A DNA stretch of 64,000 nt, taken from Dasyornis broadbenti. Its lineage: Eukaryota > Chordata > Aves > Passeriformes > Dasyornithidae. Below, piece after piece: positions 38,501 through 49,800 of the stretch. Each line of letters opens with the position of its first letter. Position 1 is the stretch's first letter. The stretch lies in the NCBI GenBank assembly GCA_013397935.1, contig VZRN01006406.1, positions 1,178,001 to 1,242,000 of the forward strand, written 5' to 3'. The position numbers and the translations under genes were made by a program. The notes under the pieces were generated by a model. That model was not told where the DNA came from, ran no database searches, and worked only from the letters and a program-made list of their open reading frames with translations.

Positions 38501-39283
38501 GGTCTGGCCTCAAATCTGAGCACCACTGGATGGGGAAAGTACAGCGTGACTTTCCTTGGTGAAAAGCATAAACCACAGTGAGAAATCTACATGTCCCCAC
38601 CAGAATTAGTTTGTAAATGCAGCTGAGGCAACTGACAACAGTGATGAAATCTGCAGAAATTATGAACACGCTATGAGTTTCACTGCTTTATCTTCAAGAC
38701 GAGAAGCATATCTTCTCAAGTTCACTTTTCTATCAATACATGGACATCCCTTAATGCAATTGTGCCAGAAAGTTTCCTTTGGCCACGGACTGGGCCTACA
38801 CCCTTCACCCTGAAAGGCAGGTTGTTTTATAATGCTGCAGGGACTGAAGGCAGCACCAAACAAACACACATCATGCACAGCTCTACCTTAAGGTGCACTG
38901 ACCCTCCGCTGATGAGGATACACATTTAGCAACTCAGAACCATCCCTTACGTCAACGGGATATCAGAAACCACGGTGCAAATCCCGACTCCTCGCAGGCA
39001 TTCCTGCAAAGCTGCTTGCTTTGCAGTCTAGGGGATGGAGAGCAAGGAAAAAAAACAAGCCCTGCTACCTTATTGCCTGGGAATCACCGCAACCTCACGG
39101 CGGCACCGCACCATTCCGGGAAGACACAAACCACAGCGGAGAGGTAGGGGCAGGCATCCGCATCTCCCGAGCGGCTCGGAACACGGCGGCGGCACCAGGG
39201 CGAGATCCGCCAGCACCGCCCGGGCCCCAGGGCGGCCCCAGCCCTGCCAGACCCCGCACACACCCCCGTTCACCCGCACCTAC
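35597..39283 (-). other. ZMAT3: ZMAT3 first intron (noncoding exon 1 to coding exon 1)
   Basis: A span of about 3.7 kb between the first coding exon and the CpG island. A (TAAA)n run lies at 37007-37026. No coding exon was recognised. A p53 response element is expected for this gene, but I found only imperfect decamers (see rejected items). Its limits depend on the tentative exon boundaries. Confidence 0.5.
37007..37026. repeat. (TAAA)5 microsatellite
   Basis: A perfect tetranucleotide repeat within ZMAT3 intron 1. Confidence 0.9.
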
Positions 39284-39440
39284 CGCGGAGCCGGGGGAGC
39301 GCAGGGCCGGGCCCGGGCTCGGGCTCGCTCTCAGCTGCGGGAAGTGACGGCAGCCAGGGGGCGGGACGGGGCTGCACCAGCCGGGACGGGGCGGGGCCGC
39401 CGCTGCTCCAAACAGCCCCACACCGCCGCGCTGCTGGGCA
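39080..39440 (-). promoter_or_regulatory. ZMAT3: CpG island, probable ZMAT3 promoter and noncoding exon 1
   Basis: A dense cluster of CpG dinucleotides and GC boxes (GGGGCGGGGC near 39380-39400) contrasts sharply with the flanking AT-rich DNA. On the minus strand CTCCGCG/GTAGGTGCG at 39284/39283 is a good splice donor. Exon 1 of ZMAT3 would then end at 39284, with initiation a little to the right, roughly 39300-39480. There is no TATA box, as is usual for CpG-island promoters. The start site is inferred, not seen. Confidence 0.6.
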
Positions 39441-40860
39441 AAACACCCTCGAGAAGTGGCTGTAAATAGTCTACAGTACTTACCCGTGCTTCTCCACAAG
39501 GGCATTTAGTAATTTTTTCTTTTTCCCACAGCAGACGTTACAATGAACCTGATTTACATATATAAACATCTTCAGGTTATTCATGCTGTTCGTAGCCAAA
39601 ATGAGTAATGATTTACCCTCGAGCCACCAAGGCCTCACCCGCGTGGTTGGGCCACCCTGTTTCAAAGCATACGGAGTTTCTGTTGATTTTTCTCCCCTTC
39701 TCCTGGAACAGGAAAGTGCTGAGAAGTCACTACAGGCTGAAACCATCACCCAGATTTTACAGTAGCCATCAGCCAACCCACCATTAGTTAGACACACTGA
39801 CTGTTACTAATTTTTGTTAGGTCTTACAAAAAAAACCCCATTTATCAGATTCATAGAATCACAGAATGCTTTGGGTTGGAAGGGACCTTAAAGATAATCT
39901 CATACCAATGCGCTGCCATGGACAGGGAAACATTTCACCAGACCAGGTTGCTCCAAGCTCTGTCCAACCTGGCCTTGGACACTTCCAGGGATGGGGCAGG
40001 CACAGCTTCTCTGGCCAGCCTGTGCCATGGCCTCACCACCCTCACAGTCAAGAATTTCTTCCTAATAGCCAATGCAAACCTGCCCTCTCTCAGTTTAAAG
40101 CCATTCCCCCTTGTCCTATCACTACACACCCTTGTCAAAAGTCCCTCTCTGGCTCTCTTGTAGGCTCCCTTTAGGAACAATGCTATGGGTTGGTATCAGG
40201 AGCTATGGTGATGTGGAATAGAAGCAGCAAAGGGACAATTTACAACCAGGAATGCTCATGGAAACTGCTCTGCCCTGTGCTTGCTGGGTGCATTCTGCCA
40301 TGCCCTGCAAAGCTAGTGCTCCCACCTACTGCAGTGTCACCTGCAGCATCTCAGCCTGGCCATGGCTGTGAACATGGTCCCATGCGGCCCCTGGGGCTTG
40401 GAAAGGTATTCCAAGGAAGAGAATTCACCAACGCCCTCGCTAAGTTCACACCTGGCTCCATAACTTGATTATGCCATCTCTCCTGTTGAAAGAATAAATA
40501 TCCCTTGACAACAGAGTGATTTGCCAAAACGCCTTAACAATTAGTCACCCAGGTTATCCCTGTCCCTCCTTCCTATCACCACCTCAATGCCACCCTCACT
40601 TGTTGCATCTTGCTGGCTCTCACCAAGGTACCCCAGCCCAGCGCTCTCATTTCAGACCCCGAAGACCCACGCAACCTGGGAGTGTGTATTTACAATGTTA
40701 TTTCTCTTCGACTTATCGTTTGTACGGGCATTCACTTGCCAGGCCACTCTTTCAACAAAACACCGGACTCACGTACAGCGCCTTGATCCCAGTGGCAGCT
40801 GACTGTAAAGAAAACTGGTGATCCAACTGGGAAAAGGGTCTAGACTGGGTCAGACGCGCT
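39441..40860. other. Spacer between the ZMAT3 and PIK3CA CpG islands
   Basis: About 1.4 kb separates the two divergent CpG-island promoters. It contains the CR1 copy listed separately. Apart from that I see no exon or repeat. Confidence 0.6.
39848..40174 (-). repeat. CR1 LINE 3' end
   Basis: This is the reverse complement of the CR1 3' terminus. It starts with GATTCATAGAATCACAGAAT, then GGGTTGGAAGGGACCTTAAAG. After that come the CTGCCATGGACAGGG segment, a diverged CCAGACCAGGTTGCTCCAAG, and TTTCTTCCTAATAGCCAATG further in. It is 5'-truncated, as is usual for CR1. It is well preserved, hence relatively young, and sits between the two promoters. Confidence 0.93.
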
Positions 40861-41350
40861 GCGATGGGCAGAGGGGTGGCAATGACTTTACGGCAACAAG
40901 CGCGGCAGGACGAGCTCGTGATTCCCCCGCACACCCGGCTCCCCAGGCCCGTTCCCCGCCGCCGCGGGGCCGGCGTCCGCCTCCCCCCGCCGCGGTTCCC
41001 GTTCCGGCGGGCGGTGCCTTCCCCATCCGGGGTCAGCCCCGCTCCCTTCCTGTTATTCCCGTGCGGGAGGCGGCGGCTCTCGGGGAGCGGCTGCCGGCGC
41101 CGCTGCCGCCCGCGCCCAGGGCACAGCAGCGGCCGAGGCGAACGGGGCGGCCGNNNNNNNNNNNNNNNNNNNNNNNNNNGCCCGGGGCGCGGCGGGCACA
41201 GCCGGCCCGGGAGGCCGCGGCCGGGTGAGTGAGGCGAGCGCGGCGGGGGCGTGTGGGGCCGCTCCCTGAGGGGGCTCCAGCGGCAGCGCGGGGCTGAGGG
41301 GCCACGGGGCTGCGCTCGGCCGGGAGAGCTTCCCCGCAGCATCCCGCGTT
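40860..41350 (+). promoter_or_regulatory. PIK3CA: CpG island, probable PIK3CA promoter and noncoding exon 1
   Basis: A very GC- and CpG-rich block. On the plus strand GCGGCCGG/GTGAGTGAG at 41224/41225 is an excellent splice donor. The likely noncoding exon 1 of PIK3CA therefore ends at 41224 and begins somewhere in the 41000-41150 area or in the gap. The first coding exon of this gene is far downstream with its own acceptor, which fits a noncoding exon 1. Exon start and promoter core cannot be fixed because of the run of Ns. Confidence 0.65.
41154..41179. other. Assembly gap (26 N)
   Basis: A run of 26 undetermined bases inside the most GC-rich part of the PIK3CA CpG island. The true length is unknown, and extremely GC-rich promoter DNA is often lost in such gaps. 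Confidence 0.99.
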
Positions 41351-41516
41351 CTGGCTGCTCGCAGGGACGTGACCCGGGAGAGGAAGAATAGCGGCTTGTT
41401 GTTTTCCAGTGTGGGTGCCTCCACCCTTGGAGTGGAGCTGTTTGCTGTGAGAGTGCTCCGGCAGTCCCGGGGATGGGGCTGGTTGGTGCCACTGGGAGCA
41501 GAGCCTCTCCCGTTGG

Positions 41517-41532
41517 GTGTGTGTGTGTGTGT
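41517..41532. repeat. (GT)8 microsatellite
   Basis: A perfect dinucleotide run just inside PIK3CA intron 1. Confidence 0.9.
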
Positions 41533-43247
41533 GGATCCTGGCACAAAACCTCCTGCTTCCAGATGCACTCGGCTGACAGTAGCAGTGCCTTGTCCCTGCT
41601 GCCTGTAAAACCTTCTGTCCTATTTCGTGCTGTCCGGAGATTGGTTTGTACTGATGTTAAATATGAATCTGCTATTTCTTACCAGTATTTGTGTGGTTTT
41701 TGGTAGACTCTATATTAGCAAAACTTTGGCCAAACTAACAGAAGCTGCCTGTTTGTTTGCCTTTGGGAGTTTTGTGGCTATTTTTATTATTCCGTAAGTT
41801 TTTAAGGTATCAGGCCCATTACTTCTGTTGCTTTTATGGATATGTCTGTAAGTTTTATATTTTGTGTCTATATTTCTTTTCTTTTTGACTAAAGATGTGA
41901 TTGAACAAAGGTTATATTATAAGCAGTGCCTATTCAGAACAAACAGGAGAAAATATGTTTAAAATGTTTAAAAGTAGACAGTAGGGAGTATGAAGCTTTT
42001 CTTGATTTGATTCTGCAACAGACTTGTAAAGGAGTGGTAAATTGAGTTCTGAGTCTGAGTTTTGTAGAACTTAATAGAAGAAATCTATTCTGTTAGTTAT
42101 TTGTACCTTCACATCTCTGCTTTGAGCTATACCAAATTTATCACATTGGATAAAGTTAGAAACTTTCCCATCATAGTCTGAGTCATTCTTTAGTTTCTTC
42201 CACCTCGCAGTTAATTTATAGATATGTACTCATACTTGTTGCTTCCATGCTGCAATTCTATAATGCAATGTAATAATCAAAGTCCACTTCTTGTGTGTAA
42301 ACTTTGTTAGTTCCTGGGAATATTCCAGTACTCAGGGTGATGGGATTTAATAGTTTTTCTGCTATGAGGAACTGACTGGATAAGTTGTCCTAAAATAAAA
42401 CCCCATGTAAACTTAAAGCTTCACAATAAATTACTTTATTCTCAAACAATAGCACTGGAAAACTTTTTCACAGTCATTACTTATTTAGGAACATATTTTA
42501 GCCAGTGTAGACAAACCACACATCAACCAAGCTCATAGTGTTCACGGAGGAATTTATGAAACCACACAATTCTTATGGGATCCATGAAATATTCCACTTT
42601 TTCATTAAGACAATAAATACAGCAACTCCAGAACTGCAGTTGAAATTTGACTTCAGAGATGACATGCATTTCCTAGGTGTTAACTTGGTGCCATTCTTAG
42701 TAACCCGGAGACAGCATTTTGTGTTTTTTTAGGGCAGGCAAATCCCGGTCTACAAATCCATGCCAAAGTGTTTTAATTGTTTGGCTGTTCCAAACTGTCA
42801 TTCTGTACCAATGACAAGTTTGTTCTGTTTCTTGTTGCAGTTTACTGCCTGAGGGATGGCTCTGAGAGGGTTTTCTGGGTGGTTTTTTTTTGTTTTGTTT
42901 TGGTTTGGTTTTTTTTGGGGGGGGCAGGTTTCTTTATTTTTTTTCTACTTTCTGGAGTATTCTTTGGGAAAGGGGGTGTAGCTGATTTGTTTACAAAGCA
43001 ATTGTGCTTTATTGGAAGTCATAAAGTGGTTCAATACTTAGTTAACTGTTTCTCTGACGTTCAGTTTTTTCCTGCTTTCGGTGAGCAAATAGGGGGTGCT
43101 TTTTCCTGGATAACTCAGTTTTGAAAAGTTGCTGAAAGTTTTAGAATATGAATTTTGCAACCAGCAAGGATTTCATGCTTTACCCTCATGCTATCTCACA
43201 AGACCAACTAAGTAACCTCGCAAGAGATTTCCAGTTACTGGAAGAAA

Positions 43248-43270
43248 ATAACACCTTTAAAAGGTGTTAT
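43248..43270. repeat. Perfect inverted repeat, 11-bp arms, 1-bp centre
   Basis: ATAACACCTTT at 43248-43258 is followed by A and then the exact reverse complement AAAGGTGTTAT at 43260-43270. This is an almost uninterrupted palindrome. The AGGTGT half resembles a T-box/E-box-like core, but no function is established. Confidence 0.85.
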
Positions 43271-43337
43271 GACATAAGAGATGTCCTTCCTGATCTACAG
43301 ATCTTTGGATTTTAGTGCTCTTCAATAGCTTTATTGG

Positions 43338-43375
43338 CTTTTAATGTTTAGTGTTTAGTGTTTTAATGTTTAGTG
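43338..43375. repeat. Short tandem duplication (TTTTAATGTTTAGTG / TTTAGTG units)
   Basis: The sequence TTTTAATGTTTAGTG occurs twice, separated by one extra TTTAGTG unit, in a T-rich stretch of PIK3CA intron 1. This looks like local replication slippage. Confidence 0.7.
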
Positions 43376-44473
43376 TTTTTTATGTGTAATACAAGTTTGA
43401 ACAAACTTGATGACCATCATAACTTTATTTCTGAGTGAAACCTATCTATAAATGACTAGACAACAAGCTGACATTCAGTCTGCAAAAACTGCTTTCTTAT
43501 GTTTCGTACATGAAAAATCAACTAATTAGGTAATCTTTAAGATTTCTGGTGCAGAATCTCTGGGTGTCAGGAATACCCTGAACACCTTGCAGATATTGGT
43601 CACTTCCACATAGAAGATTGTTGCTATTGGTTTTGTTTGCCTGTTTTGGGGGAAAGGAAATTGGGATGATGATACATTAGTTCCAAATCACACAAGAAAT
43701 AATAGTACCTCTAGATTGGTATCATGCAGCTTTGCTTTGCCCAGTTGAATACATTAATGAAGGCTGACAAAGGTTGTAGTTAATAGGACATTTAGGGAGT
43801 GTTGTGTTTGGGTGAAGGGAAGCTAAGATGCATTGGTTAACCTTCAATACTGATGCAGAAATGGCTTTTGTTATTTATAACTGGACAAGAATAATGCTGC
43901 AAAACTAGTCTTTCTAGTTTAGTCTTCAAATACCATTAAAAACTAAGTTTTGTCTTACTACTTACTGGTTTGTAATTACTGAAAAATCTGTGAGATCTAG
44001 TAAATCCGCCCCACTGTGTAAAAGTGGGCCATACGTGCATTTTTTGTGTGTGTGATGGAATTGGAGGGGGAGCAGCAGGGAAAGGATATGAGTTTGTACT
44101 TTGGCTAGCTGGAGAACAGATGTGGCTTCTAATGTGAGCTAAGGTTTGGGGTTTTTGCAGCTTTTTGTGCATTGCATTCCATGCTTGTGGGAGTTTTGTC
44201 TCATCCTTTTAAAAAGCCAGACATCCAGCTGCTCCAAGGGGATGATGCCTGTCTGTAGCTATGACTAGAAGAGGCCACAAAAATATTTACGCTAAAACTG
44301 GATGGGAATTTTCTTTTGCTCTTTTAAGTTGAATATGTCATAGCAAAGAATTCTGTTACAATTATCTCTTTGTAGTATCCTAATCCAAATGGGAGCAGTG
44401 GAGAGAGAAAATAGATTTGTTTCTCTCTATGTTTAATTGGACAACAAATGTATGTGAATTGTTTTGATTACAG

Positions 44474-44540
44474 AGTTGGTCATGATAACCTCCAGAGGTT
44501 CCTCCCAACTGAATTTGTTCTACAGATCTATTTCTGAATG
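44474..44540 (+). repeat. Old CR1 3' end fragment (probable)
   Basis: GTTGGTCATGATAACCTCCA and then GAGGTTCCTCCCAACT resemble the CR1 3' end (a diverged version of GATGATCTCCAGAGGTCCC and TTCCAACC), in plus orientation. The terminal octamers are unrecognisable. Only about 65 bp can be matched by eye. Confidence 0.4.
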
Positions 44541-47289
44541 GTTAATGAATTGTTAAATGAACCAGAAATAATACTCTGAGTATTAACTGGTGGGTTGCCT
44601 TTTTTTTTTTTTCCTTTTGCAGCACTGGTATAGTATTAACTTCAACAAAATCAAAACAAACAAACCCACTCAATCAATCAAACAAACAAAAATCCCAGCA
44701 CAAAACAAAGCCCAAGTATGGGGTAGAGGGAATTAAACTGGTATAAAAAAGGAAAAGAGGCATTTTTATAAATCCTGTGTGTTAACTTGTAGTCAAATGG
44801 GAATGCAGCAGACTGAGTACAGTTTATGTAATTCTGCATCTGACTTCTCAGTCTAAGCAATACTTAATGATTTTGCAGCACATATGTTGTTTTATATAGC
44901 ATGTATCTACGCTTGAATTCTAGAAGAGTATTTTTCTAGTTAATTCTGCGCACAGATTTTGTGCAAGGCAGTCTAAGATGCCTGTGTATTTCAAATAATA
45001 AATGTGAGGGACAGGAGACATCATTTGTTCTCTTTTTCCAGTGTTCTTAAAGCTAGCAAAGCAGGGGATAAAAGCACTTGGTCAATTGTGCCTGCTAAGT
45101 AAACTCCCTGGGAATGTTTGTAGTCTGTCTTTGGAAAAGTACAATCACATACCTGAGCTCCAGAAATGTAAAAACTAAATTGTAAGAGGCCAGCTTACCT
45201 TTGTCAAGTTGAGGGGGAGAAATGATGAAGCACTGGTGAAGCTTTTGCTTGACTTGCAGCAATAGAAGTGGCTACTTCAGTCTAGTTTAAGAACAAACAG
45301 TTGGGTCAAACACGCAACTTTAGGTTCAGTGATCTCTGGTTTCATGCCCTATTGCTTTTTACCAGTAGAGGGTTAGATAAACCCCAAAGAAACGGGGTTT
45401 TGTTGTTTAGGGGTTTTGTCTACTTGTTAACACATTTCCTAAAATTAACTTACATTCATGGATTTTAATGCAAAAAAACCTTGGCACTTTTCCCTACACC
45501 TTCTGATCAAAGAAACCTTTGCAAATGTAGCTTTTGAGGGTTGTGAACCACAGAGCGTATTTGTTGAACACAGGCGACTTATTAAATTGACTAAGACTGA
45601 CTGTGAATTCCCTGAAATTTTGAGACAGCTGAGTCACATTTATTGTCTGTATATTATGACCCTTTTCTAAGGCAAAGAAATGTAGAGAAACATCCCTTGC
45701 GTTATTGTCTCTCAAAAAGAAAAAAACCCAACAAACTGGAAGGTTGCCTCCTAGATTGTACAACATGTCAAAAAACTTATCTGTCATTAAGACTTTGCTG
45801 TTTTTCTTTTTTCCATACTCGTTAGTCAGTCTTTTGCCAATACTTAATCTAGCAGCTAATGGTGATGAATGACTCTTGCCCAATATGTTCCAAGACTGTT
45901 CCTGATTTTTAACTCTTGCTTTTAAATTGGGTCTTGCTCCTTCCATGGATTTTCTGCGGAAATTACGTTTGTTGTCATGGAAAAGTGTCGTAAACTGTCA
46001 GCTCCTTGCAGAGGACACTAAATTGGTGAATAAAAAAGAACTCCTTGTTGCAGCCTTATTCCTTCTCTTATCTCTTAGCAGTCAACAAAGAAACAAGTTC
46101 TTGAACATCTTCAAAATGCGAGAAACTTGGAACGTTACTGAAAGGAAGATATTCAAGAGTCAGCATTTCATCTGAGACTAATCAGCCATAAGTAGAAATA
46201 CATTCTTGTTCTGTGATCTGAATCTAATAGAACAAAATTTCCAGTACCTTGGGACTTTGACATCTGACTTGCTGGAAGAGTGAGGAGATTGATCTCTGCG
46301 AAGCTGCTGGCATACTAAATATGGAATGCTTGAAAATGAAAGTGCAAAAGAGGGAGAATGAGCAGAGGGTAAAGGCTTGTTTACCAGGCAAGCAGAGTGG
46401 AGAGGAATTCTTTCTTTTCCAAACTCAATAAATATGCTTTCTGTGACAAGGAGTGTTATGATCCAGCTTCGGTGCTTGTGCCATTGAGATACTTTGCATT
46501 AAAGCTGGAAAATACTCAACTTTACTCTTGACTACAGGCACAGTTTGAAAGGTTGAGGTTAATAATGCTAACTTAAGTTTCTAGGTAGGGCTAACTTCCT
46601 TCGGGAAAAGGGAAGTCAAAATTGTGATTCCAAAATATGCCTATGGTCTCATTAAACTGCTTAGACTGTAAACCATACCCTTAGTCTTCATTTTTTAGTT
46701 TATATTCCCAGCTCTTTACAGAATAATCAGGAAATGCTGTGACTGGCTTATAAAAGTGGAAGTGATACTAATAACACTGAAAATAATGCTTCTGGCTTTG
46801 TATATGTTGAACAACCAGTTCCACTTACTAGTTTATCAAGGCAGTCTCCACTGGTGGGAGGGAAGTGATTAATATATTGTATTTTATCTTCTTGCAGTTT
46901 CATGCTGTCACTTCTGAAATCTTCAATTTTAAGGTGTTAAGTACTGTAAAAGAGCACTTGTCCCAAGAAAGCCTCTGGTGTTTAAGTGAAAGAGATAATT
47001 TTTAAGCAACAACCAGACGTCTGGAATAGTCTTGATTGTGGTGTATAATTGAGGATGTGCCTGTGAGTTCCACTGCCAGTCTAGCAGGTCTTTTACAAAG
47101 ATTGATTTATGACGAATTACGTTCGTATTTTGGTGTAAAATACTAATATCTGAAATTGTAATGCTGTCATTGGAGAAGATAAACTTATACAGTTACATAA
47201 AATTTTGGATAAGAGTCTGCTAGTTAAAAGAAAGGGCTTAAATTGATTTTAACATTCTATTTGAGAAGGTAAAGATTAACTCTTTTGCT

Positions 47290-47313
47290 CATGTTCAACC
47301 AAGGTTGAACATG
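47290..47313. repeat. Perfect inverted repeat, 11-bp arms, 2-bp loop
   Basis: CATGTTCAACC at 47290-47300 is followed by AA and its exact reverse complement GGTTGAACATG at 47303-47313. The palindrome could form a hairpin or a dimeric binding site. It lies in PIK3CA intron 1. Confidence 0.88.
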
Positions 47314-48699
47314 TAAAATTCTAATAACTTGCCTTCCTTCTCAACTTGCTCTGAAATGGAAGATAAAGCACTGATGTTGTTATCACTGCTCAGCAGCACT
47401 GCCTTGATCTTAGATAGCTGCAACTTGGATGTTTTGACAGTTCGGGGGCAATGGCAAAACTACCACCAAGAGATAAAGAGGGAAACAGAAGCCAACGAGC
47501 AATAAAACAGCAGAATTTATACATGGAAAAAAGGATAGCAAAACCTGTTCCTAAGTATGGAAACTCTTCTTAAATATGTTGTCAAATTGCTTTGTAATCC
47601 AGCTCTTCAAGTCTTCTTTCATCACCTCTTTTCCAAGCTTTTCATTGCACATCAGCAGATAGCACAGTATCACAAACAACTTCGGGCTGATATGAGAAGT
47701 GTAACCACGACTATAGATTCCAATCTCTTGTTGTCCTGGTATGTGAGCAAGTTATTTATTTAAACAACAAAAAAGATGATTTTCAAGATAGATACTCCTC
47801 CCTAATTGGTGTTTTTAGATGGGTGGAAATTAATTCAGAAACACTTAAGCTTTTATGGTTTTCTGTTCTATTGCAGGGTTAACTTCACCACACTGGAAAC
47901 TGCTTTCAGTCTTTTTGAATGTACACACCTACAAAAAAATTAAATTAAATGTTTCCAAAGAACTATCTATGTATTTTAAAAAATACTTCCTTGTTTGTGC
48001 AGATGTGTAAAGTTCTCTCAATAGCAGTGACTGATTACTACCAGTAGCTTTTTGGCATTTTTGAAATAATGGCCTTTTGATTTAATATATTCCTCTTACA
48101 GAGCTCTGATTGTAGTAGTAGGCTGCGCGTGCCTTAGTCTCAAACCATTTAATCTGGATATGAAAGTGACTTTCTAAACTGGGAAGCTGGGAAATCCTCA
48201 AACTACTGCAGAGATGTGACTGATAGTCACCGCTTAAATACCTATGAGCTTATGTCACTTCTTTGGAAAGTTCATGTTCACTGCAACCATTATCTGTTTA
48301 GACAAACACTAGCCATTTCTTTCATATGCATCAACCACAATTTGCTGATACCCTGACCTTGTTAGAGAAACAATTTGGGTTACAGTTTGAAGTAGAGGAA
48401 AAAGAGTTGCACAGCACCCAGCTTCATGTCTCGATAGCCCCACTTTCCATGCTTTTGTTGCATAACATGGTTGGTTGGCAAAGCAGATGCTGTAAGGATC
48501 TGTATGTTAATAACATTTGCAGCATCTGACTTAAACACTTGCTTAGGGGTGAAACTTGGCCTGCCTCTGCACAAGCCACAAAAAGGAAGTTTCAGTTCCA
48601 ACCCAACCTGATGCTTTTCACAGGAGCAATCCATTGTGGTGTGTTGCAGAACAAGTGTGTAACTGCACAAGCCAAGGAATGGGATCACAAAGAAGACAC

Positions 48700-49130
48700 T
48701 TAGTTTTGGGGGATATGTGCCTTATATGACCCCCCAGATCAGACCCTTAATGACCACCAAAATGAGACCTGGCCATGTGCAATGGTGAGGCCACGCCCAC
48801 TCTCACTTCTCATGCTAATAAGGAACCAAAAACCAATCCCACTCTGCTTCCTGCTAATGAGGGATGGTATAAAAGTAACTCGGAGTGAACCACATGGGAT
48901 TCTACCACCACTGTGAAGAAGCCCAGGGCACTGAAGGACCGACAGGACAGTACTGGATCCATGCTGGTGACTGTCTCCTGCTTGCACTCTCTCTCTCTCT
49001 CTCTCTTCTCTTTCCCTTACACGCTTCATGTGACAGAATAACGTTGGTATTGTTGAACAGGCATTTGGTCTTCTTTGCACCCTAATTTGTGTAAGGGACT
49101 TTAACGTCAGATCATAACAGATGCTTCTAA
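48700..49130 (+). mobile_element. LTR-like block (possible solo endogenous-retrovirus LTR)
   Basis: The block differs in style from the AT-rich intron around it. It is GC-richer, with a C-rich left part (GACCCCCCAGATCAGACCC). A TATA-like GGTATAAAAGTAA lies at about 48867-48879, and a (CT)10 tract about 110 bp further. A weak poly(A)-like AGAATAACGTTGG lies at about 49035-49047. This order (upstream region, TATA, short transcribed region, poly(A)-like motif) is what a solo LTR in plus orientation would show. I could not find clean TG...CA ends or target-site duplications, and no internal viral genes are present. The family is unknown. Confidence 0.4.
48987..49006. repeat. (CT)10 microsatellite
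   Basis: A perfect CT run inside the LTR-like block of PIK3CA intron 1. Confidence 0.9.
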
Positions 49131-49777
49131 CAGTCATGTACAGGAATGGTAAACATTTGATTAAAGATACTGAAGAACCGTGTCCCAGGTTACCAGAGCT
49201 GCTTTTGTGCTTCAGGCTGAAGCGTGCAGGGCCTACTGACACACACAGTCACAGTGAATCATGTTTGTTTGCACTTGTTGAACACAAATGAAAATGTATT
49301 GATGTTCTTAGCATCATGATTGTGGTATCCAACCTGTAAGTGCAGAGAAAAGTGCTGTTCAAGAAACATCAACAGCTGGAACAAGAATAAACTCTTCTTA
49401 AGCTTTCAGAGAAACTTTGGTTTCTTTGTAACTTTCGTGAAGTAGTCAGGTAAGTTTACAAAATCGGGAATTTAGTCTTGCAGTGTTGTTTCACATAGGA
49501 GGCCCAGTTTTCCAATGTGCTTAGGTGCAATACACCCATGTGATCTGTGACCTTTAGGGAGATGAAGCCTGATGAGAGCAATTAGTGGTGCCAAATTCTT
49601 TGCAGATGAGTATCATCTCCACTTGGTATGGGGGGTAGGCAGGTTAGTCTTGGTCTGTTGAAAATAATTTATGGAAAAATGTTCCTGTTTACCTTTCAGC
49701 AGGGTTATCATCCAATGCTAAATAAATATTTAGTTAATCACCATTGACTCTGTATCACAAGCAAGTGATATAGAAGT

Positions 49778-49800
49778 AGGACTTCATTTCTTGAAGTCCT
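49778..49800. repeat. Perfect inverted repeat, 9-bp arms, 5-bp loop
   Basis: AGGACTTCA at 49778-49786, loop TTTCT, then the reverse complement TGAAGTCCT at 49792-49800. It lies in PIK3CA intron 1. Confidence 0.85.

Noticed and set aside
40752..41568. Long Pro/Arg/Ala-rich open frames across the PIK3CA CpG island
   Set aside because: GC-rich DNA lacks stop codons, and the frames run through the N gap. These are shadows of the promoter and the noncoding exon.
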